Both the position numbers and the translations under genes were made by a program. A DNA stretch of 36,318 bases from Desulfarculaceae bacterium. GTDB taxonomy: Bacteria > Desulfobacterota > Desulfarculia > Desulfarculales > Desulfarculaceae. Positions 7,818 to 17,100 of the stretch are shown here, piece after piece (within the stretch, counting starts at the first letter, position 1; every line of letters starts with the position of its first letter). A model generated the notes under the pieces. It was not told the DNA's origin. It saw only the letters and a program-made list of their open reading frames with translations, and made no database searches. Location: positions 1 to 36,318 of the forward strand of contig JAMOVV010000107.1 in assembly GCA_027067385.1 (NCBI GenBank). Reading direction: 5' to 3'.

Positions 7818-9956
7818 GTGTTTTCGGTAACCCTGGCCTTGGCCATCCTGCTGGGCGCCGGCGTGGTGGCCGCCCGCCTGGCCCGCCTGGCCCGGCTGCC
7901 CTCGGTGACCGGCTATATCGTGGCCGGCCTCCTGCTGGGACCCTTTGGCCTGGGGCTCATCGATGAGCAGACCGCCGGCCACGACCTAGGGCACTTCACC
8001 CACCTGGCCCTGATGCTCATCGCCTTTGGCATCGGCGAGCACCTGGAGCTGGCTCCCCTGCGCCGCGCGGCCAAGGTGGTGAGCGCCATGGGTCTGGGCG
8101 AGAGCGCCGGAGCCCTGGTGCTGGTGGGGCTGGGCACCTTCCTGGCCGCCTGGCTGCTGGGCTGGGGAGGCGCGGGTTGGGCGGCGGGCGACTGCCTGGT
8201 CTTCGCCCTGCTGCTGGGGGCCATGGCGGTGGCCACCGCCCCGGCCTCCATCCTGCACGTCACCCGCGAGCTGGGGGCCACCGGCAAGCTCACCAGCACC
8301 CTGCTGGCCGTGGTGGCGGTGGACAACGGCCTGGCCATCATCCTGTTTGGGCTAATCTTCACCATCGCCAAGAACCTGGTGGCCACCACCGGCGGCTCGC
8401 TGTTTATCATGGTGGGGCGCAGCTTCGGCGACACCCTCCTGGCCCTGGGTATGGGCCTGGCGGCCGGGCTGCTGCTGGACGTCATCATCGTGCGCCTCAA
8501 GCACCGGGCCGAGATGCTCACGGTGGGGCTGGCGGTGCTGCTTCTGTGCGGCGAGACCGCCCGGCTGCTCAACCTCTCGCCGCTGCTGGCCGGCATCGCC
8601 GTCGGCTTCATCGTGGTCAACCACGGCCGGCGCGACGTGCGCATCTTCCGGGCCATCAACGACTTCGAGCCGCCCATCTACGTTTTGTTCTTCACCCTGG
8701 CCGGGGCCCACGTGGACCTGGGGGCCCTAGGTGTGGCCGGCGGCCTGGCCCTGCTCTATTTCCTGCTGCGCGCCGCCGGCAAGATCGGCGGGGCCTATCT
8801 CGGCGGCCGCCTGGCCGGTGCGCCCGACATGCTTAGCCGCCTGTTGGGAGTGAGCCTGCTGCCCCAGGCCGGGGTGGCCATCGGCCTGGTGTTTTTGGTC
8901 CAGGGTGAGCCGGGCATGAAAAGCTTCAGCGAGATCATCACCCCGCTGGTGCTGGGCTCGGTGGTGCTGGCCGAGCTGGTGGGGCCGGTGTGCACCCGGC
9001 TGGCCCTCACCCGGGCCGGCGAGACCGGCGAGCAAATTGACGAGCCCAGCGCAGCTGCCGAGGGCGAGGCGGCCCAGCCCACCCCCAGCGTGGTGGGTGG
9101 CCTGCAGATATATCCCTGGGCCTGGGACCCCCTCACCCCGCCGGCCCGGCCCCGGGGGGTGGTGGTCTTCGGCCTGGACCATCCCGACACCGCAGTGGGG
9201 CTGGCCCGCATCGCCACCATCATCGGCCACTACTTCGGCGCGTTGCCGATGGGCCTACGCGTCTGCGCCCAGGACTGCGACCAGGACCTGGCCGACGAGG
9301 AGCAGCATATCCAGGGGCTGGTGGACATGGCCTCGGCCGAGGTGGAGAGCATCGGCTATCCCCTGACCACCGAGGTGATCAGCGCCGACAACCTCATCGA
9401 GGGTTTTGTACAGGCCACCCGCCGCCTGGCCCCCCGCGCCCTGGTGCTGGGCCACCAACTGCGCGCCAGCAACCGCGATATGCTGCGCATCGCCGAGGCG
9501 GTGGCCGGCCAAAACATCTGCCCGGTGGTGGTGGTGCGTTTCGGGCCGGTGCTGAGCACCCGCAAGATACTGGTGCCCATGGTGGACCGGCGGGAGCTCA
9601 AGGCCATCGGCGAGGTGGTCACCGCCCTGGCCCGGGTGGGCATGCACCAGTTCACCCTGTTGCAGTGCCTGGACCCCCAGGCCCCGGCCGCCCAGGCCGA
9701 GCAGGCCGAGGCGGAACTCATGGCCTGGGCCGACGAGGCCCACCTGGGGCAACACGTCACCGCCCGGGCGGCGGCGGCCGAGTCGCGGGCGGAGGTGATC
9801 CTGGCCGAGGCCGCCAGCCACGACCTGGTGGTGATGGCCGCCCGCCGCAGCCACCGGGTGGAAAAAATATTCCTGGGCTCCCTGGCCAGCGACATCATCA
9901 ACCGCTGCGACTCCACCGTGCTGCTGGTCCACCGGCCCATCCCGGCCGACGACTGA
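7818..9956 (+). CDS. CPA2-type Na+(K+)/H+ antiporter with C-terminal USP-like domains
   Basis: A 712-residue protein. Residues 1 to about 400 are a CPA2 antiporter domain of about twelve to thirteen spans: it opens LPSVTGYIVAGLLLGPFGLG, typical of Kef/NapA-type exchangers, and has the paired acidic region (AVDNGLAIILFG). After a Pro/Ala/Glu-rich linker, residues about 430-565 and 570-712 form two nucleotide-binding alpha/beta modules of the universal-stress-protein type. The second begins RKILVPMVDRRELKA and ends with LGSLASDIINRCDSTVLLVHRP, the usual USP ending. The start is a GTG at 7818 with GGGGA five bases upstream. The function would be monovalent cation/proton exchange, with USP domains sensing nucleotides or stress. 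In the 218-base upstream gap there is only a weak promoter-like GATAAT at 7755-7760. Confidence 0.88.
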   Translation: MFSVTLALAILLGAGVVAARLARLARLPSVTGYIVAGLLLGPFGLGLIDEQTAGHDLGHFTHLALMLIAFGIGEHLELAPLRRAAKVVSAMGLGESAGALVLVGLGTFLAAWLLGWGGAGWAAGDCLVFALLLGAMAVATAPASILHVTRELGATGKLTSTLLAVVAVDNGLAIILFGLIFTIAKNLVATTGGSLFIMVGRSFGDTLLALGMGLAAGLLLDVIIVRLKHRAEMLTVGLAVLLLCGETARLLNLSPLLAGIAVGFIVVNHGRRDVRIFRAINDFEPPIYVLFFTLAGAHVDLGALGVAGGLALLYFLLRAAGKIGGAYLGGRLAGAPDMLSRLLGVSLLPQAGVAIGLVFLVQGEPGMKSFSEIITPLVLGSVVLAELVGPVCTRLALTRAGETGEQIDEPSAAAEGEAAQPTPSVVGGLQIYPWAWDPLTPPARPRGVVVFGLDHPDTAVGLARIATIIGHYFGALPMGLRVCAQDCDQDLADEEQHIQGLVDMASAEVESIGYPLTTEVISADNLIEGFVQATRRLAPRALVLGHQLRASNRDMLRIAEAVAGQNICPVVVVRFGPVLSTRKILVPMVDRRELKAIGEVVTALARVGMHQFTLLQCLDPQAPAAQAEQAEAELMAWADEAHLGQHVTARAAAAESRAEVILAEAASHDLVVMAARRSHRVEKIFLGSLASDIINRCDSTVLLVHRPIPADD

Positions 9957-9964
9957 TTCCCGCC

Positions 9965-10399
9965 CTACAAATTATCGCGCGCCCAGGCCACGATGGCCTC
10001 GGCCGGCATGGCCCCGCTGGTGCGCGCCTTTTCGCGGCCGCCGGCAAAGAGCACCATGGTGGGGATGGAAGCGATATTGTATTGCGCAGCCAGACCCGGC
10101 TCCTGCTCGGTGTTCACCTTCACCAGCCGCACTCGCCCGGCCAACTGGGCGGCGGCCTGTTCAAAGGCCGGGGCCATCATCTTGCAGGGGCCGCACCAGG
10201 GGGCCCAGAAATCCACCAGCAGCGGCAGGTCGCTTTTGGCCAGGTGCCGGGCAAAGCGTGCGCCGTCCAGGGCGGCCGGTACGCCGTCGAGCAGGGGAGC
10301 GTGGCATTTGCCGCAGCTCGGTCCTTGCTCCAGGCGCTGGCTCGGCACCCGGTTCACCGCGTCGCAATGGGGGCACACCACGTAGATGCTATCGGACAT
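9965..10399 (-). CDS. trxC: Thioredoxin 2-type protein with N-terminal zinc finger
   Basis: A 144-residue thioredoxin with an N-terminal zinc ribbon formed by C9, C12, C29 and C32 (CPHC and CGKC), as in E. coli Trx2. The catalytic motif is WCGPC with C69 and C72, followed by the usual cis-proline region (NIASIPTMVLFAGG). It acts as a cytoplasmic protein disulfide reductant; in Trx2 the zinc site tunes redox behaviour under oxidative stress. GGAGAGG five bases before the ATG supports the start. It lies 87 bases downstream of the CDF transporter on the same strand and may be co-transcribed. Its end faces the antiporter end nine bases away, with no obvious terminator between the convergent genes. 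Confidence 0.93.
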   Translation of the reverse strand: MSDSIYVVCPHCDAVNRVPSQRLEQGPSCGKCHAPLLDGVPAALDGARFARHLAKSDLPLLVDFWAPWCGPCKMMAPAFEQAAAQLAGRVRLVKVNTEQEPGLAAQYNIASIPTMVLFAGGREKARTSGAMPAEAIVAWARDNL

Positions 10400-10486
10400 T
10401 TTCGCCTCTCCAGCTAGGGGGCGGACCGGGTATCCGGCCCATGTCCAAAGGTAAGCACGGACCGCGGCCGAGTCCAGCCCCGGGGG

Positions 10487-11428
10487 CTAAGAGGGCGGCG
10501 GGGAGGCCGCCTCCTGGCGGCGGGGGCGGTAGGATTCGGCCTCCACGAAGACCCGCTGCACCCGGGGGAAGGCCTGCTTGATTTTGCGGTCCAGCTCGGC
10601 GATGAGCTTTTCCATCTCGCCGGCCGGCAGGTTGTCGATGAAGTCCACGCTGATGTTGACCAGGATGAAGTCGGGGCCCATGTGCATGGTGAGCACCTCG
10701 CCCACGTGCTCCACCTCCGGGTAGCTGCCCACCAGCTCCCGGATGCCATCGACCACCTGGCGCTCGGCCCGCTCACCGATGAGCAGGCCCTTGGTCTCGT
10801 AGGCCAGCCAGGTAGCGGTGGCCGCCAGGATCAGACCGATGACCACCGAGGCCGCGCCGTCAAAATAGGGGTTGCCGGTGAACTGGACCAAGAGGATGCC
10901 GATGAAGGCCACCACCAGGCCGGCCATGGCCGCCGAGTCTTCAAAGAGTACCATGAACAGGGTGGGGTCCTTACTGTGATGCACCGCCTTGATGTAGCCG
11001 CGCCGGCCCTTGACCTTGCGGAACTCGCGCAGGGCCAGCAGCCAGGAAGCGCCCTCGAACAATATGGCCAGGCCCAAAACGATGTAGTTGATGTAGAAGT
11101 CCTGGGCCGGCACCGGGTGCCGCAGGTGGATGATGCCCTCGTAGATGGACAGGCCGGCGCCCACCGCGAAGATGAGGATGGCCACCACGAAGGACCAGAA
11201 GTAGACCTCCTTGCCATGGCCAAAGGGGAAGTCGGCATCCGGCGGCCGTGAGGCCCGCTTGAGCCCGTAGAGCAAGAGCCCCTGGTTGCCGGTGTCCACC
11301 AGGGAGTGGATGCCCTCGGCCAGCATGGCCGAGCTGCCGGTGAAGGCGCTGGCCACGAACTTGGTCACCGCGATGGCCAGGTTGCCGGCCAGCGCGGCGT
11401 AGATCACCAACTTGGAAGACGCGGCCAT
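10487..11428 (-). CDS. Cation diffusion facilitator (CDF) transporter
   Basis: A 313-residue CDF-family exporter of divalent metals such as Zn, Fe, Mn or Co in exchange for protons. Six spans are visible. The metal-site motif in TM2 reads AEGIHSLVDTGNQ (H-x3-D) and the following cytoplasmic loop has FPFGHGKEVYFW, the typical CDF signature. The second site in TM5 appears as EDSAAMAGLVVAF. Residues about 215-300 form the cytoplasmic C-terminal domain (YPEVEHVGEVLTMHMGPDFILVNISVDF). The HSLVDTGNQ variant resembles the ZnT9-like branch rather than FieF. The ATG at 11428 has GAGGAG five bases upstream; an upstream in-frame ATG at 11536 lacks a clear site. The metal cannot be assigned. Confidence 0.9.
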   Translation of the reverse strand: MAASSKLVIYAALAGNLAIAVTKFVASAFTGSSAMLAEGIHSLVDTGNQGLLLYGLKRASRPPDADFPFGHGKEVYFWSFVVAILIFAVGAGLSIYEGIIHLRHPVPAQDFYINYIVLGLAILFEGASWLLALREFRKVKGRRGYIKAVHHSKDPTLFMVLFEDSAAMAGLVVAFIGILLVQFTGNPYFDGAASVVIGLILAATATWLAYETKGLLIGERAERQVVDGIRELVGSYPEVEHVGEVLTMHMGPDFILVNISVDFIDNLPAGEMEKLIAELDRKIKQAFPRVQRVFVEAESYRPRRQEAASPPPS

Positions 11429-11676
11429 GCTCTCTCCTCGGTTCGCCGCCGGCCGGCGGAGCTCCCCCCGGCCGTCCTGGTAAAAACTCCCAATGACTGT
11501 ACCAGAATCACCGCCCTCCCGGCAGCCCCTTGGCAAGCATCTTGTTCCTATCGCCTATATAGTATTTGTGCGCCGGCCCTGGCCGCTACGCAAGGAATGT
11601 TTGCAAGGCCTGCAGCGGGACCTGCCGCCCGGGGCGCCTCCCGCGGCCGTGCCCGGCGACGGCCGGGGCCCGACGG

Positions 11677-12081
11677 CTAAACGTAAGCTGGGTTGCACCG
11701 CTCCCGTTGCTGTAGGTCGGCCTCGTGTACATAGGTAAAAAGGCGGTCGCGGCCCTGTTGGTCCACCGTGACGATCTGGCAGCGAATAGTCCCGTTGCTG
11801 GCGACTACCTTGAAACAAAGCGGCACCGGTGCTTTATGCTCGAAGTCGTCCAGGTCCAGGTAAAGCGTGCCCCGGTGTTGGCTTGCACCGTCCAGGCCGG
11901 GTTGCTGGAGAAACTCCCGCACCGCCGGCCCCACCGGTCGTATGGCGAAGCCACCGGCCCCGATGTCAGACACCTCTACCCGTTGTCCCCCCTCCTCCAG
12001 CACCAAGTAGGCCGGCTTTTCCGGGGTGACCTCTACCCTAAAGTAGGAACGAAGCTCCCGTGGGTCTTTGTAGAGGCTCAT
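11677..12081 (-). CDS. PilZ-domain protein (putative c-di-GMP receptor)
   Basis: A 134-residue stand-alone PilZ domain. The first c-di-GMP-binding motif RxxxR is present as RSYFR (R11-R15). The second motif, normally (D/N)xSxxG, reads SDIGAGGF, so the serine position holds glycine. The rest follows the beta-barrel pattern (YLDLDDFEHKAPVPLCFKVVA). PilZ domains bind c-di-GMP and change partner proteins, often in motility or exopolysaccharide control. Its ATG overlaps the stop of the HD-GYP gene in an ATGA junction, so the two are translationally coupled and act in one pathway. Binding is likely but may be weakened by the substitution. The 248 bases after its stop hold the CDF gene leader. Confidence 0.85.
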   Translation of the reverse strand: MSLYKDPRELRSYFRVEVTPEKPAYLVLEEGGQRVEVSDIGAGGFAIRPVGPAVREFLQQPGLDGASQHRGTLYLDLDDFEHKAPVPLCFKVVASNGTIRCQIVTVDQQGRDRLFTYVHEADLQQRERCNPAYV

Positions 12082-13037
12082 AACGTCAAGCTCAAAAGTC
12101 TTACAAAACGTTCGTAATATACCGGGTCTATCTTGCCATCAAATTCCCTGCGCATCAGTTGCAGGGCGTCGAACGGGGCCAAGGGCGGGGCATAGGGCCG
12201 CTTGGAGGTAAGCGCGTCGTAGATATCCACGATGGTCACCACCCGTACGCACTGGGGTATATGATGGCCGTGGGCCCCGATAGGGTATCCCGAGCCGTCG
12301 AGTTTTTCGTGGTGGTACAAAATTACATCGTGCGACTGCTGGTGCAGCGGGGCGCCGGCGCAAAGCCGCTGGCCCACCCGGGGGTGTTCACGAACCAGCC
12401 GGTATTCCTCCGGCGTCAGCTTGCCCGGCTTGTTGATAATCTCCGACGGCAACTCGGTCTTGCCGATGTCGTGCAGGATGGCCCCGATGCCTACCTGCAC
12501 CAGGTCGTCTTCGTTGAAGCGCTTGAAGGTCTGCAGGATGCTGGCCGACAGGATAAAGACGTTCACGCTGTGACAATAGGTGTCATAGTCGTGCGACATC
12601 AAGGCGCCCAGGGAGCGCAGGGTCTCTTCGCGGGAGAGAAAAGACAGGGCCTCCTTGACCATGCGCTCGATCTTTTGCAGCACCGCCGGGTCCAGGCCTT
12701 GGGGTAGTTTCTGGTTGAAGGTCTGGCGCACCACCGACAGGGAGGTATCGTAAAAGGCCCTGCTGCGCTCCTCCAGCGGTATGGTGTGGTCCTGCAATAC
12801 GCTACCCAGGTGGGTCTGGGCGTATTGTTTAAACCAATCACGGCTGGGCGCCCGCACGTAGACGCGTGCGATGCCGCGCTCCAGCAGCAATTCCTTGTGT
12901 TCCCGGGTAAAAGGGTCGTCCTTGTAGCAATAGAGCCGGTAGTGGCTTCCTCTCTTGGTATACAGCGAAAACTCCCGGGTCTCGCTGGGAAACAGAATCT
13001 TTGGTGAAATAGGCAAATACTGTGGTTCCTGTTCCAT
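12078..13037 (-). CDS. HD-GYP domain c-di-GMP phosphodiesterase
   Basis: A 319-residue protein. An N-terminal region of about 130 residues without a recognised domain is followed by an HD-GYP domain (about 140-319). All signature elements are visible: the first histidine (SHDYDTYCHSVNV), the HD pair in AILHDIGKTELP, KPGKLTPEEYRLVREHP, and HHEKLDGSGYPIGAHG with an intact GYP. HD-GYP enzymes hydrolyse c-di-GMP to pGpG or GMP at a di- or tri-iron centre, and the intact residues predict activity. No receiver or membrane segment is present, so it is cytoplasmic. The ATG at 13037 has GGGAG four bases upstream. It is the first gene of the HD-GYP/PilZ pair and is divergent from cheA across a 1.08 kb gap. 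Confidence 0.92.
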   Translation of the reverse strand: MEQEPQYLPISPKILFPSETREFSLYTKRGSHYRLYCYKDDPFTREHKELLLERGIARVYVRAPSRDWFKQYAQTHLGSVLQDHTIPLEERSRAFYDTSLSVVRQTFNQKLPQGLDPAVLQKIERMVKEALSFLSREETLRSLGALMSHDYDTYCHSVNVFILSASILQTFKRFNEDDLVQVGIGAILHDIGKTELPSEIINKPGKLTPEEYRLVREHPRVGQRLCAGAPLHQQSHDVILYHHEKLDGSGYPIGAHGHHIPQCVRVVTIVDIYDALTSKRPYAPPLAPFDALQLMRREFDGKIDPVYYERFVRLLSLTL

Positions 13038-13384
13038 GGAACTCCCAACCCGCTGGACGCAACCGCCCCAGCCCTGTAACCTTCGCCACTCCCTGGCGTT
13101 CGATAAAATGTAGACCAGGGACTTGCCTTCTTCTCCTTATTGGTAATCTGGTCCATCGAGTGATTGGCTTCCCCGAACCCCCCACCGTCTGCCAAGCTCC
13201 ACCGGCGACCGGCCCAGTGTGCCCCCCGCACCTGCGCCCCGGCTGTCGCCCTTGGCGGCCGTTGCCAGGCCTCCCCCCGTGGTCGGCGGGCCTCCTCCCG
13301 CCCTGATTGGGTCCAAGGTTCCCCGAATCAGCCCTTATAGGTCTTTTCGGCTGCCCTAATCACTTTCTAAAAACTTTTGTGGGA

Positions 13385-13492
13385 TTAGTCCACACTTTTT
13401 AGCCATACTTTTTTGCCGGGTAAAATTTTTCCATCAGCTTCTAGACAGATATTATCATCTAAGACGACTGAATTCTCTCCTATTTTTACCAT
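13385..13492 (-). CDS. Possible 35-residue AT-rich ORF or remnant reading frame
   Basis: On the minus strand an ATG at 13492 opens a 35-codon frame ending at TAA (13387-13385). It begins MVKIGENSVVLDDN, continues with ICLEADGKILPGKK and ends WLKSVD. The frame stays open upstream of the ATG to 13585, 66 codons in all, including CGPRGARYNILCAEPKWYR. Amino-acid composition looks protein-like, but codon use is strongly AT-biased unlike all neighbours, and there is no ribosome site before the ATG. It could be the 3' remnant of a transferred gene, a small expressed protein, or chance. I do not recognise a family. Confidence 0.22.
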   Translation of the reverse strand: MVKIGENSVVLDDNICLEADGKILPGKKVWLKSVD

Positions 13493-13661
13493 ATAATTAT
13501 TACGTAATGTAAAAGTAAAGAATATCCGATACCACTTAGGCTCGGCACACAAGATATTGTAGCGCGCACCTCGCGGCCCACAAGTCTATCATTTACTGCG
13601 TGATAATAGGTTACCCGGCCGTAGGAATTCTATCCCGAAAGTATCAAGCTTAATTTCTCCT

Positions 13662-13681
13662 GCCACGGGTAAGCCCGTGGC
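13662..13681. repeat. Perfect 8-bp hairpin in the AT-rich island
   Basis: GCCACGGG (13662-13669) pairs with CCCGTGGC (13674-13681) around a TAAG loop. It is followed on the plus strand by GAAAAAAAG rather than a T-run, so it is not a standard terminator on either strand. It may be part of a structured RNA leader, a protein-binding site or a mobile-element scar. Confidence 0.45.
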
Positions 13682-13988
13682 GAAAAAAAGATGGCCGGCC
13701 GGGCCGGCGGTAAGGGCAGGTCCCACCGGATCGCTCCCACCCAAACTCGGCATCACGACTTAATCAGCCGGCAGTTTCTGAGCAGTTATTGCTTAATTGC
13801 CGTCCGGTGGTTCCCGGACCGTGGCCGTGTCCTTTGCTCTTTGGAGCTAACAATCAGGACCCCGCCCTATCTATAGCGCCTGGGAATCGTGGTGGGTTAT
13901 TGTTTTTACGGCGAGATTGACCCGCCGCACACTGGTGCGCCTTAACACCGGGTATATATTTGGGTTGCGCCGCCTAGCCAGCCAAACG

Positions 13989-14018
13989 TTGCATGCCCAT
14001 CATATGAAAGGATATACT
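13989..14018 (+). promoter_or_regulatory. Candidate sigma-70-type promoter for the che operon
   Basis: TTGCAT at 13989-13994 and TATACT at 14013-14018 are separated by 18 bases. The -10 matches consensus at five of six positions and the -35 starts with TTG. Transcription would start near 14025, about 97 bases before the cheA ATG. It is the best-placed promoter-like pair on this strand in the gap. Confidence 0.4.
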
Positions 14019-14035
14019 ATTTCTGTTAGCCCATT

Positions 14036-14049
14036 AACTTGGCCAAGTT
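14036..14049. promoter_or_regulatory. 14-bp perfect palindrome, candidate operator before cheA
   Basis: AACTTGGCCAAGTT is a perfect inverted repeat just downstream of the predicted transcription start. Its position suits a dimeric repressor acting as a roadblock. No regulator gene nearby identifies the protein, so this is a structural observation with an inferred role. Confidence 0.35.
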
Positions 14050-14121
14050 GGTCCAGTCATATTTTTTGGAGCCTGCCGGGTCGCCGGGGCATGGGATGAG
14101 TCCACAAACTAGGGGTTATAA

Positions 14122-17100
14122 ATGGCCGGAGCGGTAGACGAGGCTCTGCTAAAGGACTTCGTTCTCGACAGCCACGAGCACCTCAACGCCGTGGAGCCCG
14201 ACCTGTTGGCCATGGAAAGCGGCGGCTGCGTTTCCCCCGAAGCCATCCACCGCATCTTGCGGGCGGTGCACAGTATCAAGGGATTCTCCACCTTCCTGGG
14301 CTTTGATCCTTTGACCGACCTGGGCCACGCTATGGAAAACATCCTTACCTTGATGCGTGACGGCCGCTTGGCGCCGCATACTGAAGTCGTCGACGCTTTG
14401 CTCGCCGGCATCGATCGCTTACAGGTCATGCTGCGCGACATCCAGGCGGGAGAGACCATCGCCCCCTGTCCCGAAACCTCCCGCCTGGAGTCCTTACTGG
14501 CCGAGGTGGAGTTGTCCCCCACCGGCAGCCACCAGTGCACCTTGGATGGCTCGCCGGTCCTGGAGGCGCCCTCGGGCCGCGTCACCCTGCGGGTAGACGG
14601 CGGGGAGGCGCTGGGCGCGGCCGAGTTCACGGTGGAGCGCTCCGAGGTGGCCAGGGCCGAGGCCGACGGCCGCTCCCTGTTCGCCCTGTGGATCGACCCC
14701 GAGCACGACCTGTCCGCCCGGGGGGTGAGCCCCGAGTCTTTTCGCGCCAACCTGGAATCCATCGGCCAGGTATTGGCCGCCGACCAGGCCACCGACCAGG
14801 CCGGTTGGCGGCACTGGCTGCTGGCCTCGTTGATCAGCGACCCGGAGCTGCTGGCCGCAGCGGTGGAGGTACCGCCGCAACGCATCCACCCGGTGGCCTA
14901 CTCCGGCCAGCCCACCCCCGCCGCCGAGCCGCCGGCCGTGGCCGAGCCGCCGGCGCCGCGCCGGGGCGCGGTGAAGCTGCGGGTGGCCGGCCGCGGCGAA
15001 CTCGACACCCTGGAGTTGGTGGTGGAGCGCCGGCAGGTGGAGCTGGCGGTCCAGGGCATCCACTGCCTCTACGCCGTGTGGGTGCACCGGGAGCGCGACC
15101 TGGCCGCGGCCGGCCGCAGCCTGGACCAGTTGCAACAAGCCGTGGCCTCGGTGGGCCGGGTGTTGGCCGTGGACCCCGACGGCCCAGGCCCCTGGCGGCA
15201 CCTGCTGGCGGCCAGCAAGATTCGGGAGCCCGACACCGTCAGCCTGGCCTACGAGCTGCCCGGGGCGCAGGTGGTGCAACTGCCGTCGCAGGTGCTGCGC
15301 CAGGCCCTGGGCACCGCCGCCCCGGCCCAAGCGGCCGAGCCGGCCCAACCGGAGGCCCCGGCCGAGACGAAAACGCCGTCTAAGACGGCTGAGCCGGAAG
15401 CACCGGCCGGCCAACCCTCCCCGCCCGCCATCACCGCGGCGCCGGAGACCATCCGGGTGGGGGTGCCCCTGGTGGACCGGCTGATCAACCTGGCCGGGGA
15501 GCTGGTGCTGAGCCGCAACCAACTCAAGCTACTCATGGCCGGCGGCGACGGTGGCCAAGGAGCCGTCGAACGGGTGATCCAGACCGTGGACCTGGTTACC
15601 AGCGAGCTGCAGGAGCACATCATGCAACTGCGCATGCAGCCGGTGGGCCGCCTGTTCAACCGCTTCCCGCGCCTGGTGCGCGACCTGGCCCGCCGCCTGA
15701 ACAAGGAGGTGGAGCTGGAGATTCACGGCGGCGAGGTGGAGCTGGACAAGTCCATCCTGGAGCAGCTCACCGACCCGCTCACCCACCTGGTGCGCAACAG
15801 CGTGGACCACGGCCTGGAGTCGCCCCAACAGCGTCGCGCCCTGGGCAAGCCCCCGGCCGGGCGCATGGTGCTGCGGGCCTTTCACCAGGAGGGGCAGGTG
15901 CACATCACCCTGTCCGACGACGGTGCGGGTATCGACCCGGAGCGGGTGGCCGCCCGCGCCCTGGAAGCCGGCCTGGTCACCCCGGAGGAAGTCCAAGCCA
16001 TGAGCTCCGGTGAAAAGGTCAACCTGGTCACCCGGCCGGGACTCTCCACCGCCGAGCAAGTCAACGACCTCTCGGGCCGCGGGGTGGGCATGGACGTGGT
16101 GAGCACCAACTTGGCCAAGGTGGGCGGGCACCTGCACATCGACACCCGGCCGGGAGAAGGCACCACCATGTTGCTGCGCCTGCCCCTGACCCTGGCCATC
16201 ATCCCCTCACTGATCATCGGCACCGGCGGCCAGGTATTCGCCATCCCCCAGGCCGACGTGCGCGAGCTGGTACGGGTACGCGCCGACCAGGCCTCTGAGC
16301 GCATAGAGAAGGTGGGCGACGCCCCGGTGCTGCGTCTGCGGGAGCGGCTGTTGCCGCTGGTGCGGCTGAGCCGGCTGCTGGGCCTGGCCAGCTACTACAC
16401 CGACCCGGCCAGCGGCGGCCAGCAACCCGACCGCCGGGTGCGCCTGGCCGACCGCCGCCACGGTCTGGATTACGATCCCGAGGCCCCGGAGCCGGAGCCC
16501 CCCCGCGAAAGACGGGCCGGCTCCGAACGCCGCCGGCGCTTTGCCGGCGACATCAACGTGGTGGTCCTGCGCCTGGGCGCTAACCGCTACGGCCTGGTGG
16601 TCGACGAGCTCTTCGACACCGAGGAGATCGTAGTCAAGCCCCTGGCCCGCCACCTCAAGGAATCCGGCTGCTACAGCGGCACCACCATCATGGGCGACGG
16701 CCGGGTGGCCATGATTCTCGACGCCGCCGGCATGGCCCGCCAAGCCGGTCTGCGCTTCAGCCGTATCGCGGCCCGCGAGGCTCGACGACGGGAGCGGGCC
16801 CGGCAGGAGCGGGCCGCGGCCCGGCGCAAGACCCGCTCGGTGGTGTTGTTCAGTTGCGCCGCCAACCAGTATTTCGCGGTGCCCCTGGCCAGCGTGGCCC
16901 ACCTGGAGAAGGTGGCGGTGCAAGACATCGAACCGGTGGCGGGAGGCGAGTGCATCCAGTACCGCGGCACGGGCCTGCCCCTGCTGCGCCTGGAAAAATT
17001 CCTGCCGGTCAAGGCCATCAGTTCCAAGGCCACCCACTTGTTCGTGATCATCCCCAGGGGACCCACCCCGGTGGCGGGGATAGCGGCCGCCCAGGTGGTG

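Larger units (their letters stand above)
13038..14121. other. 1.08 kb divergent intergenic region with an AT-rich island
   Basis: No gene of convincing family lies between the HD-GYP gene and cheA. The part nearest HD-GYP (13040-13320) is GC-rich. From about 13330 to 13690 composition drops sharply to AT-rich, unlike anything else in the window, with runs of A and T and a small minus-strand open frame. From 13690 to 14121 composition is mixed, with a candidate promoter and a palindrome before cheA. Plausible contents are the two divergent promoters with regulator sites, an unrecognised small RNA, or decayed foreign DNA. I looked for a c-di-GMP riboswitch core and did not find one. Confidence 0.7.

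Noticed and set aside
13662-13690. Hairpin plus homopolymer as a terminator
   Set aside because: The run after the stem is A, not T, on the plus strand, and on the minus strand the T-run precedes the hairpin.
13691-14099. Two plus-strand frames of about 60 codons in the gap before cheA
   Set aside because: No ribosome site, no recognisable family and out of phase with any coding pattern; treated as non-coding.
13038-14121. c-di-GMP (GEMM) riboswitch upstream of HD-GYP or cheA
   Set aside because: Looked for the conserved core with GCAAA and the GGUUACC-type receptor strand; only an isolated GGTTACCC at about 13609 was seen, without the partner elements.
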